64,000 bases of DNA from Phycicoccus sp. M110.8 (GCF_032464895.1 NZ_JAWDIC010000004.1:62001-126000), one strand, 5' to 3'. Positions 1-9,698 are shown, numbered from the stretch's first letter. A program made the numbers and translations. Notes: a model not told the origin generated them from the sequence alone.

Positions 1-570
1 AAGGTCACCGTCAACGCGCCGCTGAGCGGGGTGCAGACCGGCCCGGGCAAGTGGATCGCCAACGACGACAGCGCCAGCTTCACGGTGGGCTCGGCGATGA
101 TCTCCACGGTCGACATCAAGCGCCACGTCATGACCGTCACCCAGGGCGGCACGGTCCTGCGCACCATCCCGATCAGCGCCGGCCGCCCGGGCCCCAAGAC
201 CGAGACCCGCTCCGGCATCAAGGTCATCATCCGCAAGGAGGGGACCGTGGTGATGGACTCGACGACAATCGGGATCAAGAAGGGCCAGCCCGGCTACTAC
301 AAGATCAAGACCGAGTCGGCGATGCGCGTCACCTGGACGGGGGAGTACCTGCACTCCGCCCCGTGGTCGGTCGGGTCGCAGGGCAGCTCGAACGTGAGCC
401 ACGGCTGCGTCAACATGTCGCCGAGCGAGGCCGCGTGGATGTACTCGATCTCCAAGGCCGGTGACGTGGTCGTGTTCACCGGGTCCAGCCGGGTGTTCCA
501 GCCGACCGAGGGCATCGGGGTCTGGCAGTACTCCTACGCCAACTGGGTCAAGCAGAGCGCCCTCGCCTGA
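1..570 (+). CDS. L,D-transpeptidase (YkuD family), 5' end outside window
   Basis: C-terminal part of a periplasmic L,D-transpeptidase, which makes 3-3 cross-links in peptidoglycan. The frame is open from base 1, so the start and the usual signal peptide/Ig-like domains lie upstream. The visible part has a short beta-rich stretch ending in GKW, then the YkuD catalytic domain with the signature SHGCVNMS near 397-420; the Cys is the acyl-enzyme nucleophile and the His its partner. The tail with aromatic residues (VWQYSYANWV) resembles the C-terminal extension of actinobacterial LdtMt2-type enzymes. The next gene starts 10 nt downstream on the same strand. Confidence in the family is high; the subclass is inferred. 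Confidence 0.93.
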   Translation, partial: KVTVNAPLSGVQTGPGKWIANDDSASFTVGSAMISTVDIKRHVMTVTQGGTVLRTIPISAGRPGPKTETRSGIKVIIRKEGTVVMDSTTIGIKKGQPGYYKIKTESAMRVTWTGEYLHSAPWSVGSQGSSNVSHGCVNMSPSEAAWMYSISKAGDVVVFTGSSRVFQPTEGIGVWQYSYANWVKQSALA

Positions 571-580
571 GGCGACCGCC

Positions 581-1642
581 GTGAGCCGCCCTGACGGTCG
601 CAGGGCCACGACCTGCGCCGCCCGGCGCGGCGCGGTTCCCGGCTCCATCCTCGGGGCGGCGCTGGCCGCCCTGGTGGCCCTGGGCGCGGGCTGCTCGAGC
701 GGTTCACCCGGCCACCCCACCTCGGTGGCGTCCACGACCGGGTCGTCCCCGGCCTCGTCGGCGCCGGCGTCGACGGGTGCGGGCCCGGGCCGGTCGACCG
801 CGACGACGTCCGCGGGCGCGACCGGGTCCGCTGCCACGAGCGCATCCGGCGGCCCGGCAGCAGTGGGGCCAACCAAGCTGCTCGTCGTCGTCATGGAGAA
901 CCACTCGCTCGCGCAGATGCGGGCGCAGATGCCGTACACCGAGTCCCTGGCGCAGCGGTACGGCTACGCCACCGCCTGGTCGGCGGTGCGGCACCCGTCG
1001 CTGCCGAACTACCTGGCCATCGCGTCGGGGAGCACCCACGGGGTCACCGACGACGCGGCTCCTGCCCAGCACCCCCTTCCGGGCGCCACGGTCTTCGGCC
1101 GCGCCCTGGCCGCCGGCTCGACGGCAGCGGTCTACGCCGAGGGCATGGCCCGGCCGTGCCAGCAGGAACCCGAGGGCCGGTATGCCGTCAAGCACAACCC
1201 GTGGGCGTACTTCCCCGCGGAACGAGCAGCCTGTGAGCGTCACGACCTGCCGCTCGACGCCCTGCAGGAGGCCGTTGCGGCCGGGACGCTCCCGGCCGCC
1301 GGCATGGTGGTCCCCGACCTGTGCCACGACGCGCACGACTGCGGGCTCGGCGTCGCCGACGACTGGTTCCGCACGTGGATGACGCGCATCCAGACCGGCC
1401 CCGACTGGCGCTCGGGCCGGCTCGTCGTCGTGCTGACCGCGGACGAGGACGACCACTCGTCCGGCAACCGCGTGCTCACCGTGGTGGCGCACCCGTCCCT
1501 GCACCACGTGGTCGTGACGGCTCCGCTCGACCACTACTCGCTCACCCGGCTCTACGCCGAGGTGACGCGCACCGCCCCTCTCGGGCGGGCGGCGGGAGCC
1601 ACCTCGGTGGCCGCGGCGTTCGGCCTGCCCCTGCCGCGCTGA
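581..1642 (+). CDS. Secreted lipoprotein phosphoesterase (acid phosphatase/phospholipase C-like)
   Basis: Predicted 353-residue exported lipoprotein. The frame is open further upstream, into the transpeptidase gene, but GTG at 581 is chosen because it puts a basic n-region, a hydrophobic stretch (LGAALAALVALGAG) and a lipobox ending in a Cys at the N-terminus. A Ser/Thr/Ala/Gly-rich linker follows, then the alkaline-phosphatase-superfamily phosphoesterase domain (PF04185 type): LLVVVMENHS with the metal-binding Glu-Asn-His, HPSLPNYLAIASG, a Cys pair around CHDAHDCG, and LTADEDD...VVAHPSLHH near the end. It probably hydrolyses phosphate esters outside the cell; the substrate cannot be read from sequence. 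It may be co-transcribed with the upstream transpeptidase. Confidence 0.82.
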   Translation: MSRPDGRRATTCAARRGAVPGSILGAALAALVALGAGCSSGSPGHPTSVASTTGSSPASSAPASTGAGPGRSTATTSAGATGSAATSASGGPAAVGPTKLLVVVMENHSLAQMRAQMPYTESLAQRYGYATAWSAVRHPSLPNYLAIASGSTHGVTDDAAPAQHPLPGATVFGRALAAGSTAAVYAEGMARPCQQEPEGRYAVKHNPWAYFPAERAACERHDLPLDALQEAVAAGTLPAAGMVVPDLCHDAHDCGLGVADDWFRTWMTRIQTGPDWRSGRLVVVLTADEDDHSSGNRVLTVVAHPSLHHVVVTAPLDHYSLTRLYAEVTRTAPLGRAAGATSVAAAFGLPLPR

Positions 1643-1733
1643 CGGCGCTCGGCGGCCGGCGGGGGAGGAGCGCCTGCGGCGCGGGGGCGGGACGGAGGCG
1701 GGACGGGTGCGGAACGTCCACGGAGGTGGGAGG

Positions 1734-2087
1734 TCAGCCCCAGCCCAGCTCGTGCAGCCGGTCGTCGTCGATGCCGAAGTGGTGGGCGATCTCGTGCACG
1801 ACGGTCACGGCGATCTCCTCGACCAGCTCGTCGGTGGTGTCGCACATGCGGGTCAGCGGCCCCCGGAAGACCGTGATCCGGTCGGGGAGGGCTCCTGCCG
1901 CCCACGCCTCACCGCGCTCGGTCAGCGGCACACCCTCGTAGATCCCGAGGAGGTCGGGCTCGTCCGCCGGGGGCTCGTCCTGCAGGAAGATGACCACGTT
2001 GTCCATCAGGCCCAGCAGCTCGGCCGGCACCCCGTCGAGGGCGGCGTCCACGGCCTGCTCGAACTCCGCGCGCCCCATCTCCACCAC
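1734..2087 (-). CDS. Small metallopeptidase-like protein (zincin_1 / DUF1025 family)
   Basis: About 117 residues, the usual size of this family. It opens with an acidic amphipathic segment and ends with the zinc-binding motif VVHEIAHHFGIDDDRLHELGWG, which holds HExxH and the third ligand region. The family is annotated as a metallopeptidase, but its substrate is unknown. GTG at 2087 is preferred because the frame then starts just before the conserved MGRAEFE segment; an in-frame ATG lies at 2078. The frame is open further upstream, but those residues are not family-like. It lies downstream of qcrB on the same strand, separated by a strong hairpin. Confidence 0.8.
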   Translation of the reverse strand: MVEMGRAEFEQAVDAALDGVPAELLGLMDNVVIFLQDEPPADEPDLLGIYEGVPLTERGEAWAAGALPDRITVFRGPLTRMCDTTDELVEEIAVTVVHEIAHHFGIDDDRLHELGWG

Positions 2088-2167
2088 GGTCCCAGCCTGC
2101 CATGCCCCCGCCCGCGGGACGGGACACCGAGGGCCCTGTGCCGCGGGACGGGCCCCAGGACGCCGTA

Positions 2168-2196
2168 TGCCGCCCGCTCGAGGTGAGCGGGCGGCA
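2168..2196 (-). terminator. Hairpin terminator after qcrB
   Basis: A perfect 12-bp inverted repeat (TGCCGCCCGCTC / GAGCGGGCGGCA) with a 5-nt loop lies 28 nt past the qcrB stop. There is no T-tract, as usual for actinobacterial terminators. It probably ends the ctaE-qcrCAB transcript. Confidence 0.7.
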
Positions 2197-2223
2197 CACG
2201 GCGGTGGTGGGCCTGTGCGGGCG

Positions 2224-3981
2224 TCAGGGACGCTGCGGGGGCTCCCGGCGAGCGGCCTCGAGCCCGGGACGGGCCTCCTGCTCCTGCGGAGCGGCCTCGA
2301 TCGCCTCGTGGCCGTGGCCGTCGTGGTGCGCGGCGGCGAGCTCGGCCGGGGTGACCGGGTCGATGCGGTCGGTGAAGTAGAACCGCGACAGGGCGGCACG
2401 GGCCTTGTCCTTGCGCGCGGTGGGGGAGGCCACCCCGTGCTCGTCGGTCGCGGCCTCGAGCTGCAGGACCTCGTGGGGGTCGTGCTGGACGAGGTTCCAC
2501 CGGGTGTACTCGTCGAGCGGCTCGTGCTGCTCGAAGAACTGCCCGTCCGCCGTGCGGATGATGCGCCCGGTCTCGCGGCCGTGCAGGACCAGGTCGCGGT
2601 CGCGGCGCTGCAGCGACAGGCAGATCCGCTTGGTCACCCAGAACACGATGACCGGGGCGATGAAGAACGCCGCCCGCAGGATGTGGGTGATGTCGTTGAT
2701 CGACAGGTGCAGCTTGATGGCCATGATGTCGTTGCCGGCGGCGAACATGAGCACGCCGTACATCGTCATGGCCGCCATGCCCAGGGCCGTGCGGGTCGGG
2801 TTGTTGCGCGGGCGGTCGAGCAGGTGGTGCTCGCGCTTGTCACCGGTGACCCAGGACTCCAGGAACGGGTAGGCAGCCATGAGCCCGTACATCACGGGGA
2901 TGAGCAGGATGGCGCCGATCATGACGTTGAAGCTGAACGTGAACCCGAAGGCGGTGAACTCCAGCCAGCCGGGCAGCAGGCGCAGGGCGCCGTCGGCGAA
3001 GCCCATGTACCAGTCCGGCTGGGACCCGGCCGTCACCGGTGAGGGGTCGTAGGGGCCGTACGCCCAGATCGGGTTGATCGTCACGACCGCCGAGATGAGG
3101 GCGACGACGCCGAAGACGATGAAGAAGAAGCCACCGGCCTTCGCGGCGTACACCGGCATCACGGGGTAGCCCACGACGTTGTCGTTGGTGCGGCCCGGGC
3201 CGGGGTACTGCGTGTGCTTGTGCACGAACACGAGCCCGATGTGGGCGGTGAACAGGCCGACCAGGATCGCCGGCAGGAGCAGCACGTGGACGGCGTACAG
3301 GCGGGGGATGATCGCCTCGCCGGGGAACGGGCCGTCGAAGACGAAGTACGACAGGTACGAGCCGATGACCGGCACCGAGCGCATGAAGCCCTCGGCGGCA
3401 CGCAGGCCGGTGCCGGACAGCAGGTCGTCCGGCAGCGAGTAGCCGGCGAAGCCCTCGACCAGCGCGAGCATCGACAGGATGCAGCCGATGACCCAGTTGA
3501 TCTCACGCGGCTTGCGGAACGCGCCCGTGAAGAACACGCGCAGCATGTGCACCGACAGCGCGACGATGAACATCAGCGCGGCCCAGTGGTGGATCTGCCG
3601 GATGAGCAGGCCACCGCGGATGTCGAAGGAGATGTCGACGGTCGAGCGGTACGCCTCGGACATCGTGATGCCCTTGAGCGGCAGGTACGAGCCGTCGTAC
3701 ACGACCTGGCCGGCGCTCGGCACGAACCAGAACGTGAGGAACGTGCCCGAGAGCAGGCAGATGATCATCGAGTACATGGCGACTTCGCCGAGCATGAACG
3801 ACCAGTGGTCCGGGAAGACCTTCTTCAGCAGGTAGCCGAAGGGCTTCGCCGCACCCGTGCGGTCGTCGAGCCAGCCCGCGACACCACCGACGGCCTTGGC
3901 GCCGGGGGAGTGGGGAGCCTCGTGCTTCGGGTCGTCAGCGCGGAGCCGGTCGGCGCCGCGAGCGGTTGATGTGGTGCTCAT
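2224..3981 (-). CDS. qcrB: Cytochrome bc1 complex, cytochrome b subunit
   Basis: 585-residue polytopic membrane protein that oxidises menaquinol in the actinobacterial bc1-aa3 supercomplex. The N-terminal cytochrome b half has the haem-ligating segments RQIHHWAALMF and ALSVHMLRVFF. The C-terminal half contains the quinol-site region around GSQPDWYMGF (the PDWY variant of the PEWY loop) and further membrane helices. A soluble C-terminal tail follows, about 100 residues with His/Asp/Glu-rich stretches. Length fits actinobacterial QcrB. The start ATG overlaps the qcrA stop by 4 nt, so the two are translationally coupled. The order ctaE-qcrC-qcrA-qcrB is the standard actinobacterial one. Confidence 0.98.
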   Translation of the reverse strand: MSTTSTARGADRLRADDPKHEAPHSPGAKAVGGVAGWLDDRTGAAKPFGYLLKKVFPDHWSFMLGEVAMYSMIICLLSGTFLTFWFVPSAGQVVYDGSYLPLKGITMSEAYRSTVDISFDIRGGLLIRQIHHWAALMFIVALSVHMLRVFFTGAFRKPREINWVIGCILSMLALVEGFAGYSLPDDLLSGTGLRAAEGFMRSVPVIGSYLSYFVFDGPFPGEAIIPRLYAVHVLLLPAILVGLFTAHIGLVFVHKHTQYPGPGRTNDNVVGYPVMPVYAAKAGGFFFIVFGVVALISAVVTINPIWAYGPYDPSPVTAGSQPDWYMGFADGALRLLPGWLEFTAFGFTFSFNVMIGAILLIPVMYGLMAAYPFLESWVTGDKREHHLLDRPRNNPTRTALGMAAMTMYGVLMFAAGNDIMAIKLHLSINDITHILRAAFFIAPVIVFWVTKRICLSLQRRDRDLVLHGRETGRIIRTADGQFFEQHEPLDEYTRWNLVQHDPHEVLQLEAATDEHGVASPTARKDKARAALSRFYFTDRIDPVTPAELAAAHHDGHGHEAIEAAPQEQEARPGLEAARREPPQRP

Positions 3982-5072
3982 GCGTGTCCACGCTCCCAGA
4001 AGCTCGGGCCGACAGCCTCGTGGAACGGGGCGTCGGCCACCAGGTATCCCTCAGAGTCCACTGTAATCTGCAGCTGCGGCAGCGGCCGCTTGGCCGGTCC
4101 GAAGATGACCTTGCAGTCGTTGGTGACGTCGAACGTCGACTGGTGGCACGGGCACAGCAGGTGGTGCGTCTGCTGCTCGTAGAGCCCGACCGGGCAACCG
4201 ACGTGGGTGCAGATCTTGGAGTAGGCCACGATGCCCTCGTGGCCCCAGTCGCGCTCCTTCTGCACCTTGATGTCCTCGGGGTTGAGGCGCATGAGCAGGA
4301 CCGCGGCCTTGGCCTTGTCCTCGAGCACGTGCTGGGAGTCCTTGATCGACTCCGGCAGGACGTGGAAGACCGAGCCGATGGTGACCTGGTCGGCGCGGAT
4401 CGGCGTGCGCTCGGGGTCGCGGACCAGCCGGTCGCCCTTCTTCCACATCGTCTTGGACAGCTCGTCCTTGGGGAGCGGGCCGAGGCCGCCGACGAGCGGC
4501 AGCAGCAGCGCGATCGGCGGCAGCGCCAGCGCGCCCGCGAGGGAGAACTTGATCAGGGGGCGACGACCGATCTGGGACTTGCCGCCCTCGACCACGAAGT
4601 TGTCGACCGCGCGCTTGCGGTCGGCGTCGCTGGCCCGCTGCGGGTGGCGCTCCTCGACCATCTCGGTGTCGGGCATGAGCGTCTTGGCCCAGTGGACGGC
4701 ACCCACGCCGACGCCGAGGAGGGCGAGGGCCAGGCAGACGCCGAGGACGACGTTGTAGAGGTTCGCCTTGCCGATGCCGGGCAGGAACGCGACCTGCTCC
4801 GGGTCGATGGCGAAGTAGGCGACGACGAACAGGACCGTCGCGAGACTGGAGAGCCCGAAGAGGGTCGCGACCTGCTTCTCGGCCCGCTTGGCGGCCTTCT
4901 CGTCGAGGTCGCTCATGCGGGCGACGTGCGGCGGCAGGCCCGGGTTGTCGAAGCGGGCGGGGAGGCCGCCGGTGCCCTCGATGTGGCCCTGGTCCAGCCG
5001 GACGGCGCCTGCGCCGTAGCCGTTGCCGTCGCTGGGGACGACCTCGCCGTGGGGCGTGTCGTGTTCGCTCAT
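3978..5072 (-). CDS. qcrA: Cytochrome bc1 complex, Rieske iron-sulfur subunit
   Basis: 364 residues, longer than mitochondrial Rieske proteins. As in other actinobacteria, it has three N-terminal membrane helices (about 67-90, 105-127, 172-200) before the soluble domain. The [2Fe-2S] ligands are visible in CTHVGC (Cys288, His290) and CPCHQS (Cys307, His310); Cys293 and Cys309 form the expected disulfide. It passes electrons from menaquinol to the dihaem cytochrome QcrC. It overlaps qcrB by 4 nt and follows qcrC with a 67-nt gap. Confidence 0.98.
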   Translation of the reverse strand: MSEHDTPHGEVVPSDGNGYGAGAVRLDQGHIEGTGGLPARFDNPGLPPHVARMSDLDEKAAKRAEKQVATLFGLSSLATVLFVVAYFAIDPEQVAFLPGIGKANLYNVVLGVCLALALLGVGVGAVHWAKTLMPDTEMVEERHPQRASDADRKRAVDNFVVEGGKSQIGRRPLIKFSLAGALALPPIALLLPLVGGLGPLPKDELSKTMWKKGDRLVRDPERTPIRADQVTIGSVFHVLPESIKDSQHVLEDKAKAAVLLMRLNPEDIKVQKERDWGHEGIVAYSKICTHVGCPVGLYEQQTHHLLCPCHQSTFDVTNDCKVIFGPAKRPLPQLQITVDSEGYLVADAPFHEAVGPSFWERGHA

Positions 5073-5139
5073 CGTGTCGTCGATCCCGTCGTGTTGCTGG
5101 AGTGGGGTGCGAGGTGGGGCCGGGCGGCCGGGGTGGGCG

Positions 5140-5922
5140 TCATGCGGCCTTCTTCCCGAGCCAGACCGCGAACGCCACCATGATGCCGAGGCCGAAGACC
5201 CAGGCGAACAGGCCCTCGGAGACCGGGCCGAGGTTGCCGAGGTTCATGCCGCCGACGTTCTCCTCCTTGTCGACCGCGTGGAGGTAGGCCACGATGTCGT
5301 TCTTGCTCTCGGGGGAGATGTTCTGGTCGTTGAAGACCGGCATCGACTGCGGGCCGGTGACCATGGCCTCGTAGATGTGCTTGCCCTCGACGTTGCGCAG
5401 GCTAGGGGCGTACTTGCCCCGGGTGAGCGCACCGCCGGAGCCGGCGAAGTTGTGGCACATGGCGCAGTTCACGCGGAAGAGCTGGGCGCCCTTGGCGACG
5501 TCGCCGCCCTCACCGCTGGAGTACTGCGCGTCCGGGACGGCCGGCCCGGGGGCCAGCGAGGCGACGTACGCGGCCATGGCCGAGATCTCGTCCTGGTTGA
5601 ACCTGACCACCGCGCGGGGCGCCTGCACGTTCGGGGCAGCCATCGGCATACGACCCGTGCCCACCTGGAAGTCGACGGCAGCCGCACCGACACCGGCGAG
5701 CGACGGGCCCGCCTTGGTGCCCTGGGCCTGCAGCCCGTGGCAGGTGGCGCAGTTGGCGAGGAAGAGCTTCTTGCCCTGCTCGACCTGGTCGGCGGAGGCC
5801 GTGGCGGCGCTGGCCGGCTTGGGGGCGAAGGCCGAGTAGGCGAGGCCGGTCACGACCAGCCCCAGGAGGATCAGCAGGGCGATGGCGGCCGGGTGGCGGC
5901 GACGGGCGGCCAGTGCGTTCAC
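5140..5922 (-). CDS. qcrC: Cytochrome bc1 complex, dihaem cytochrome c subunit
   Basis: 260 residues: N-terminal helix (about 11-32), two c-type haem motifs CATCH (Cys58, Cys61, His62) and CAMCH (Cys152, Cys155, His156), and a C-terminal helix (about 238-256) anchoring it to the outer membrane face. The two fused haem domains replace a separate soluble cytochrome c, so electrons go directly to the aa3 oxidase. The start is GTG with AGGA about 8 nt upstream. It is the second gene of the ctaE-qcrCAB operon. Confidence 0.98.
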   Translation of the reverse strand: MNALAARRRHPAAIALLILLGLVVTGLAYSAFAPKPASAATASADQVEQGKKLFLANCATCHGLQAQGTKAGPSLAGVGAAAVDFQVGTGRMPMAAPNVQAPRAVVRFNQDEISAMAAYVASLAPGPAVPDAQYSSGEGGDVAKGAQLFRVNCAMCHNFAGSGGALTRGKYAPSLRNVEGKHIYEAMVTGPQSMPVFNDQNISPESKNDIVAYLHAVDKEENVGGMNLGNLGPVSEGLFAWVFGLGIMVAFAVWLGKKAA

Positions 5923-5977
5923 GGTGCGGTCCTGTCGGTGGTGGCGGGAGCGGCGAGGGGCATGAGGGGGTTCGGAG

Positions 5978-6649
5978 TCACTTCAGCAGGTAGATGGTCG
6001 CGAACAGCGCGATCCAGACCACGTCGACGAAGTGCCAGTAGTACGAGGTCACGACCGCGCCCGCTGCCTGGGCGTGGCTGTAGTGCCGGGTCGTGAAGGT
6101 GCGGCCGATGATGAGCAGGAAGGCCAGGAGACCGCCGGTCACGTGCAGGGCGTGGAAGCCGGTGGTCAGGTAGAAGACCGAGCCGTACGCGCTGGAGGAG
6201 AGCGTGATGTTCTCGTGGACGAGCTCGGAGTACTCGAGCACCTGGCCGGAGACGAAGATCGCGCCGAAGACGTACGTGAGGACGTACCACTCGCGCATGC
6301 CCCAGGCCTTGAGGTCGAGCAGCTTGGCGTCGCCGCGGTGGGCCTTGCCGTGCTCGGCCGCGTGGACGCCGAGCTGGCACCACACCGAGGAGATGACGAG
6401 GATCAGCGTGTTGATGCTCGCGTAGGGCACGTTGAGCACGCTGGTCGAGGTGCGCCACAGCTCCGGCTCCACCGAGCGGATCGTGAAGTACATCGCGAAC
6501 AGGCCGGCGAAGAACATCAGCTCGCTGGCCAGCCACACGATCGTGCCGACCGACACCATGTTGGGCCGGGAGACGGGGCCGTGTCCGGGGATGCTCGCCG
6601 GGCGCGAGGGTTCTGAAGTCACTGCGGATGCTGTCGCCACGTGCGCCAT
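5978..6649 (-). CDS. ctaE: Cytochrome c oxidase subunit III
   Basis: 223 residues with about five membrane helices. Typical subunit III segments are visible: [16 protein letters not shown], the glutamate-containing [34 protein letters not shown], and the C-terminal [23 protein letters not shown] at 6649 is chosen because upstream residues are not family-like and the protein then has the usual length. It is the first gene of the ctaE-qcrCAB operon and is divergent from the gene at 6759. The catalytic subunits I and II are not in this window. Confidence 0.96.
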   Translation of the reverse strand: MAHVATASAVTSEPSRPASIPGHGPVSRPNMVSVGTIVWLASELMFFAGLFAMYFTIRSVEPELWRTSTSVLNVPYASINTLILVISSVWCQLGVHAAEHGKAHRGDAKLLDLKAWGMREWYVLTYVFGAIFVSGQVLEYSELVHENITLSSSAYGSVFYLTTGFHALHVTGGLLAFLLIIGRTFTTRHYSHAQAAGAVVTSYYWHFVDVVWIALFATIYLLK

Positions 6650-6745
6650 TATTGCCACATTCGCATCGCGGCACACCGGCGGCCCCCCGTGAGGTGCGCC
6701 TCGCGCGTGGGGCGGGCGCCCGCGGGGTGCCGGACACCGCACCGG

Positions 6746-6751
6746 TAGCAT
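6746..6751 (+). promoter_or_regulatory. -10 box (TAGCAT) of a leaderless transcript
   Basis: TAGCAT fits TANNNT and lies 7 nt before the ATG at 6759; no ribosome binding site is visible, so transcription probably starts at the ATG. Confidence 0.6.
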
Positions 6752-6758
6752 CGGGCGC

Positions 6759-7211
6759 ATGACCGCTCCGCACGCCCCCGCCGCCGACCCGGCGACCTCG
6801 TCGGCCTCCTCGGCCCGCCAGATCTCGGTGCTGCTCTACAGCGACGACCGCACCACTCGCGACGCCGTGCGCGTCACCGTGGGACGGCGTCCGGCCCGGG
6901 ACGTGGAGGTCACGTCCTGGCTCGAGTGCGCCACCGCCGCGGCGGTCATCGAGGCGGTGGAGAACACCCGGTTCGACGTGCTGGTCCTCGACGGCGAGGC
7001 GGCCCCCACGGGCGGGCTGGGCCTGTGCCGCCAGCTCAAGAGCGAGATCTTCAACTGCCCCCCGATCCTGGTGCTGACCGGTCGGCCGCAGGACGGCTGG
7101 CTGGCCACCTGGTCGCTGGCCGACCTGGCCGTGCCGCACCCGCTGGACCCGGTCGCGCTGGCGAACGCCGTCGCGCAGCTGGGGCGCGGCGGGCGCCCGA
7201 CCGCCGGCTGA
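6759..7211 (+). CDS. Orphan response-regulator receiver-domain protein
   Basis: 150 residues: an Ala/Ser/Pro-rich N-terminus, then one CheY-like receiver fold ([20 protein letters not shown] ... [23 protein letters not shown] ... [18 protein letters not shown]). The Asp in LVLDGE is in the phospho-acceptor position and DD at the end of the first strand is kept. There is no DNA-binding output domain and no kinase next to it. It ends 2 nt before trpD, so the two are probably co-transcribed; a receiver protein at this position beside trpD/ctaE is common in actinobacteria. Its target is unknown. Confidence 0.75.
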   Translation: MTAPHAPAADPATSSASSARQISVLLYSDDRTTRDAVRVTVGRRPARDVEVTSWLECATAAAVIEAVENTRFDVLVLDGEAAPTGGLGLCRQLKSEIFNCPPILVLTGRPQDGWLATWSLADLAVPHPLDPVALANAVAQLGRGGRPTAG

Positions 7212-7213
7212 CC

Positions 7214-8272
7214 GTGGACGCCACGGCTCCGGCCGCCTTCACGTGGCCGGACCTGCTCACCGAGCTGATCGCGGGCCGCGACCTCACCACCGACCAGGCC
7301 GCGTGGGCGATGGGTGAGGTGATGCGCGGCGAGGCGTCGCCGGTCCAGCTCGCCGGGTTCCTCGTGGCCCTGCGTGCCAAGGGCGAGACCGTCGACGAGC
7401 TGCGCGGCCTCGCCGACATGATGCTCGAGCACGCGAACCGCATCGACGTGCCGGGGCCCAGCCTCGACATCGTCGGCACCGGTGGCGACCGCTCGCACAC
7501 GGTGAACATCTCCACGATGTCCTCCGTCGTCATCGCGGCGAGCGGGGTGCGTGTCGTCAAGCACGGCAACCGTGCCGCCTCGTCGTCCTCCGGCTCGGCC
7601 GACGTGCTGGAGGCCCTCGGCGTCGACCTCACCCTGTCGCCCGAGCGGGTGGCCGAGGTCGCGCACGAGGCCGGGATCACCTTCTGCTTCGCCCAGACCT
7701 TCCACCCCGCCATGCGGCACGCCGCCGCGGCTCGTGGCGGGCTGGGCGTCGCCACGGCCTTCAACGCCCTCGGCCCGCTCACCAACCCGGCCCGTCCGAC
7801 GTATGCCGCGGTGGGCGTCGCCAACGCGGCCCAGGCGCCGCTCATGGCCGGCGTCTTCGCCGGGCGCGGCACTGATGCCGCCGTCTTCCGCGGCGACGAC
7901 GGCCTCGACGAGCTCACCCTGGCGACCACCTCGCACGTGTGGTGGGTGCGCAGCGGTCGCGTCGTGGAGCGCACGGTCGACCCCGAGCAGCTCGGCCTCG
8001 CCCTGCAGCCGGTCGAGGCGCTGCGTGGCGCCGACGCGGTGCACAACGCCCAGGTCGCGCGCGACGTCTTCGCCGGTGCGCACGGTGCGCCCCGTGACGC
8101 GGTGGTCCTCAACGCCGGGCTCGCACTGGCCCTCACCGAGCCGGACCGCGGGACGTCCGACGCCGACTTCACGGCGCAGGTCCGCACGGGCATGGACCGG
8201 GCCGAGCACGCGCTCGACTCCGGTGCTGCCCAGCAGCGGCTCGAGGCCTGGGCAGCGGCCACCCGTCGCTGA
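7214..8272 (+). CDS. trpD: Anthranilate phosphoribosyltransferase
   Basis: 352 residues. It transfers phosphoribose from PRPP to anthranilate in tryptophan synthesis. The hallmark GTGGD (about 88-92) binds PRPP/metal and KHGNR (116-120) follows, as in all TrpD proteins; the helical N-terminal domain is complete. Start GTG at 7214 is 2 nt after the previous stop. trpD stands apart from other trp genes here, next to ctaE, as in mycobacteria. Transcription probably ends at the palindrome over its stop codon. Confidence 0.96.
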   Translation: MDATAPAAFTWPDLLTELIAGRDLTTDQAAWAMGEVMRGEASPVQLAGFLVALRAKGETVDELRGLADMMLEHANRIDVPGPSLDIVGTGGDRSHTVNISTMSSVVIAASGVRVVKHGNRAASSSSGSADVLEALGVDLTLSPERVAEVAHEAGITFCFAQTFHPAMRHAAAARGGLGVATAFNALGPLTNPARPTYAAVGVANAAQAPLMAGVFAGRGTDAAVFRGDDGLDELTLATTSHVWWVRSGRVVERTVDPEQLGLALQPVEALRGADAVHNAQVARDVFAGAHGAPRDAVVLNAGLALALTEPDRGTSDADFTAQVRTGMDRAEHALDSGAAQQRLEAWAAATRR

Positions 8273-8289
8273 CCCGCGGCGCCGCGGGT
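8272..8289. terminator. Palindrome between convergent trpD and decarboxylase genes
   Basis: ACCCGCGGCGCCGCGGGT is a perfect 18-bp palindrome starting on the last base of the trpD stop. It could end transcription in both directions. It has no T-tract. Confidence 0.5.
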
Positions 8290-8321
8290 GGGACCGGTCG
8301 CGGCGGGCGACGGGCCGGCGG

Positions 8322-9698
8322 TCAGGCCGTCGCCGCGGCTGCCCGCAGGATCGCCGCCACCGACTGGTCGACGTCGTCGGTCGTCGTGGTGGCGTTCGAG
8401 ACCGAGACGCGCATCAACCGTCGTCCGTGCCACGTCGTGCCGCCCAGCCAGCACGTGCCGTCGGCCTGGACCGCCTCGACCACGCGGTCGGTGCGCGCGT
8501 CGTCGCCGAAGGACACCAGCACCTGGTTGAGGACGACGTCGTTGACGACCTCGGCCCCGCCGGCCGCCAGGCCGTCGGCGAACCGGCGGGCGTGGGCGCA
8601 GCAGCGGTCGACGAGGTCGGCGAGGCCGGTGCGCCCCAGCTCGCGCAGGGCCGCCCAGACCGCGAAGCCTCGAGCCCGGCGGGACGACTCCGGGACGACG
8701 TCGCCCAGCAGCGGGGTCGTGCCCGAGTGCCCGGTGAGGTATGCCGCGGTGTACGACAGCGTCGCGGCGGCGACGTCCGGGTGGGCCGTGATCGCCAGCC
8801 CCACGTCGTAGGGGACGTTGAGCCACTTGTGGGCGTCGCACGACCACGAGTCGGCGAGCTCCACCCCGTCGAGCTGCCCCGCCGTCGCCGGCGACGCCGC
8901 TCCCCAGAGGCCGAACGCACCGTCCACGTGCACCCACGCGTCGTGGGCGCGGGCGACCGCGGTCGCCGCCCGCAGGTCGTCGGTCGCTCCGGTGTTGACG
9001 TTCCCGGCCTGCAGGCACACGATCACCGGCCCGCTGCCTCGCCCCAGGACCTCCGCGAGGGCGGTCGTGTCCATCGCGCCGTTCGGACCGGCGGACACCT
9101 CCTGCACGCAGGACGTGCCCAGTCCCAGCAGGCGCAGGCTGCGGTCGATGGTGGCGTGCCGTTCCTCGCTGGCGACCACGCGCACCGCCGGGGCGCCCAG
9201 GAGGCCGTCGCGCTCGACGTCCCAGCCCGCCCGCGACAGCACGTGGTGGCGCCCGGCGGCGAGCCCCGCCGTGTTGGCCCCCTGGGCCCCCGTCACGAAA
9301 CCCACCGAGGCGCGGGCCGGGAGGCCGAGCACCTCGGTGACCCAGCGGCCGGCGACCTGCTCGGCGGCCGCGGCCGCCGGTGACAGGGTGGCGTTGAACG
9401 CGCACTGGTCCCAGCCGGCGGCCACCATGTCGGCGGCCGTCGCGGCAGGGGTCGCCCCGCCGATGACGTACCCGAAGAAGCGGGGGCCGACGCTGCCGGT
9501 CACGCCCGGGCCGAAGCCGGTGACGAGCTCGTCGAGCACCCGGTCGGCGGCGCGCGGCTCGTCCTGGAGCGTCGTGTCGAGCGTGGCGAGCAGGTCCGGC
9601 AGCGTCGCCGGGGCCGGCACGGGCCGCGAGCCGACAGCGGCGCGGTGGTCGGCGGCGACGTCGGCGGCCCGGTGGAACAGGGCGTGCATCGAGTCCAT
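8322..9698 (-). CDS. PLP-dependent amino-acid decarboxylase (group II type)
   Basis: 458 residues, fold type I PLP enzyme of the aromatic amino acid/glutamate decarboxylase family. The Schiff-base lysine is in SWSCDAHKWLNVPYD (Lys291), the pyridine-N Asp in WVHVDGAFG (Asp259), and the ring-stacking His in EERHATIDR (His181). The order of motifs is complete. Substrate specificity (aromatic amino acid or other) cannot be fixed from sequence. ATG at 9698 is supported by TAGCGT 6 nt upstream (leaderless). Convergent to trpD. Confidence 0.85.
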   Translation of the reverse strand: MDSMHALFHRAADVAADHRAAVGSRPVPAPATLPDLLATLDTTLQDEPRAADRVLDELVTGFGPGVTGSVGPRFFGYVIGGATPAATAADMVAAGWDQCAFNATLSPAAAAAEQVAGRWVTEVLGLPARASVGFVTGAQGANTAGLAAGRHHVLSRAGWDVERDGLLGAPAVRVVASEERHATIDRSLRLLGLGTSCVQEVSAGPNGAMDTTALAEVLGRGSGPVIVCLQAGNVNTGATDDLRAATAVARAHDAWVHVDGAFGLWGAASPATAGQLDGVELADSWSCDAHKWLNVPYDVGLAITAHPDVAAATLSYTAAYLTGHSGTTPLLGDVVPESSRRARGFAVWAALRELGRTGLADLVDRCCAHARRFADGLAAGGAEVVNDVVLNQVLVSFGDDARTDRVVEAVQADGTCWLGGTTWHGRRLMRVSVSNATTTTDDVDQSVAAILRAAAATA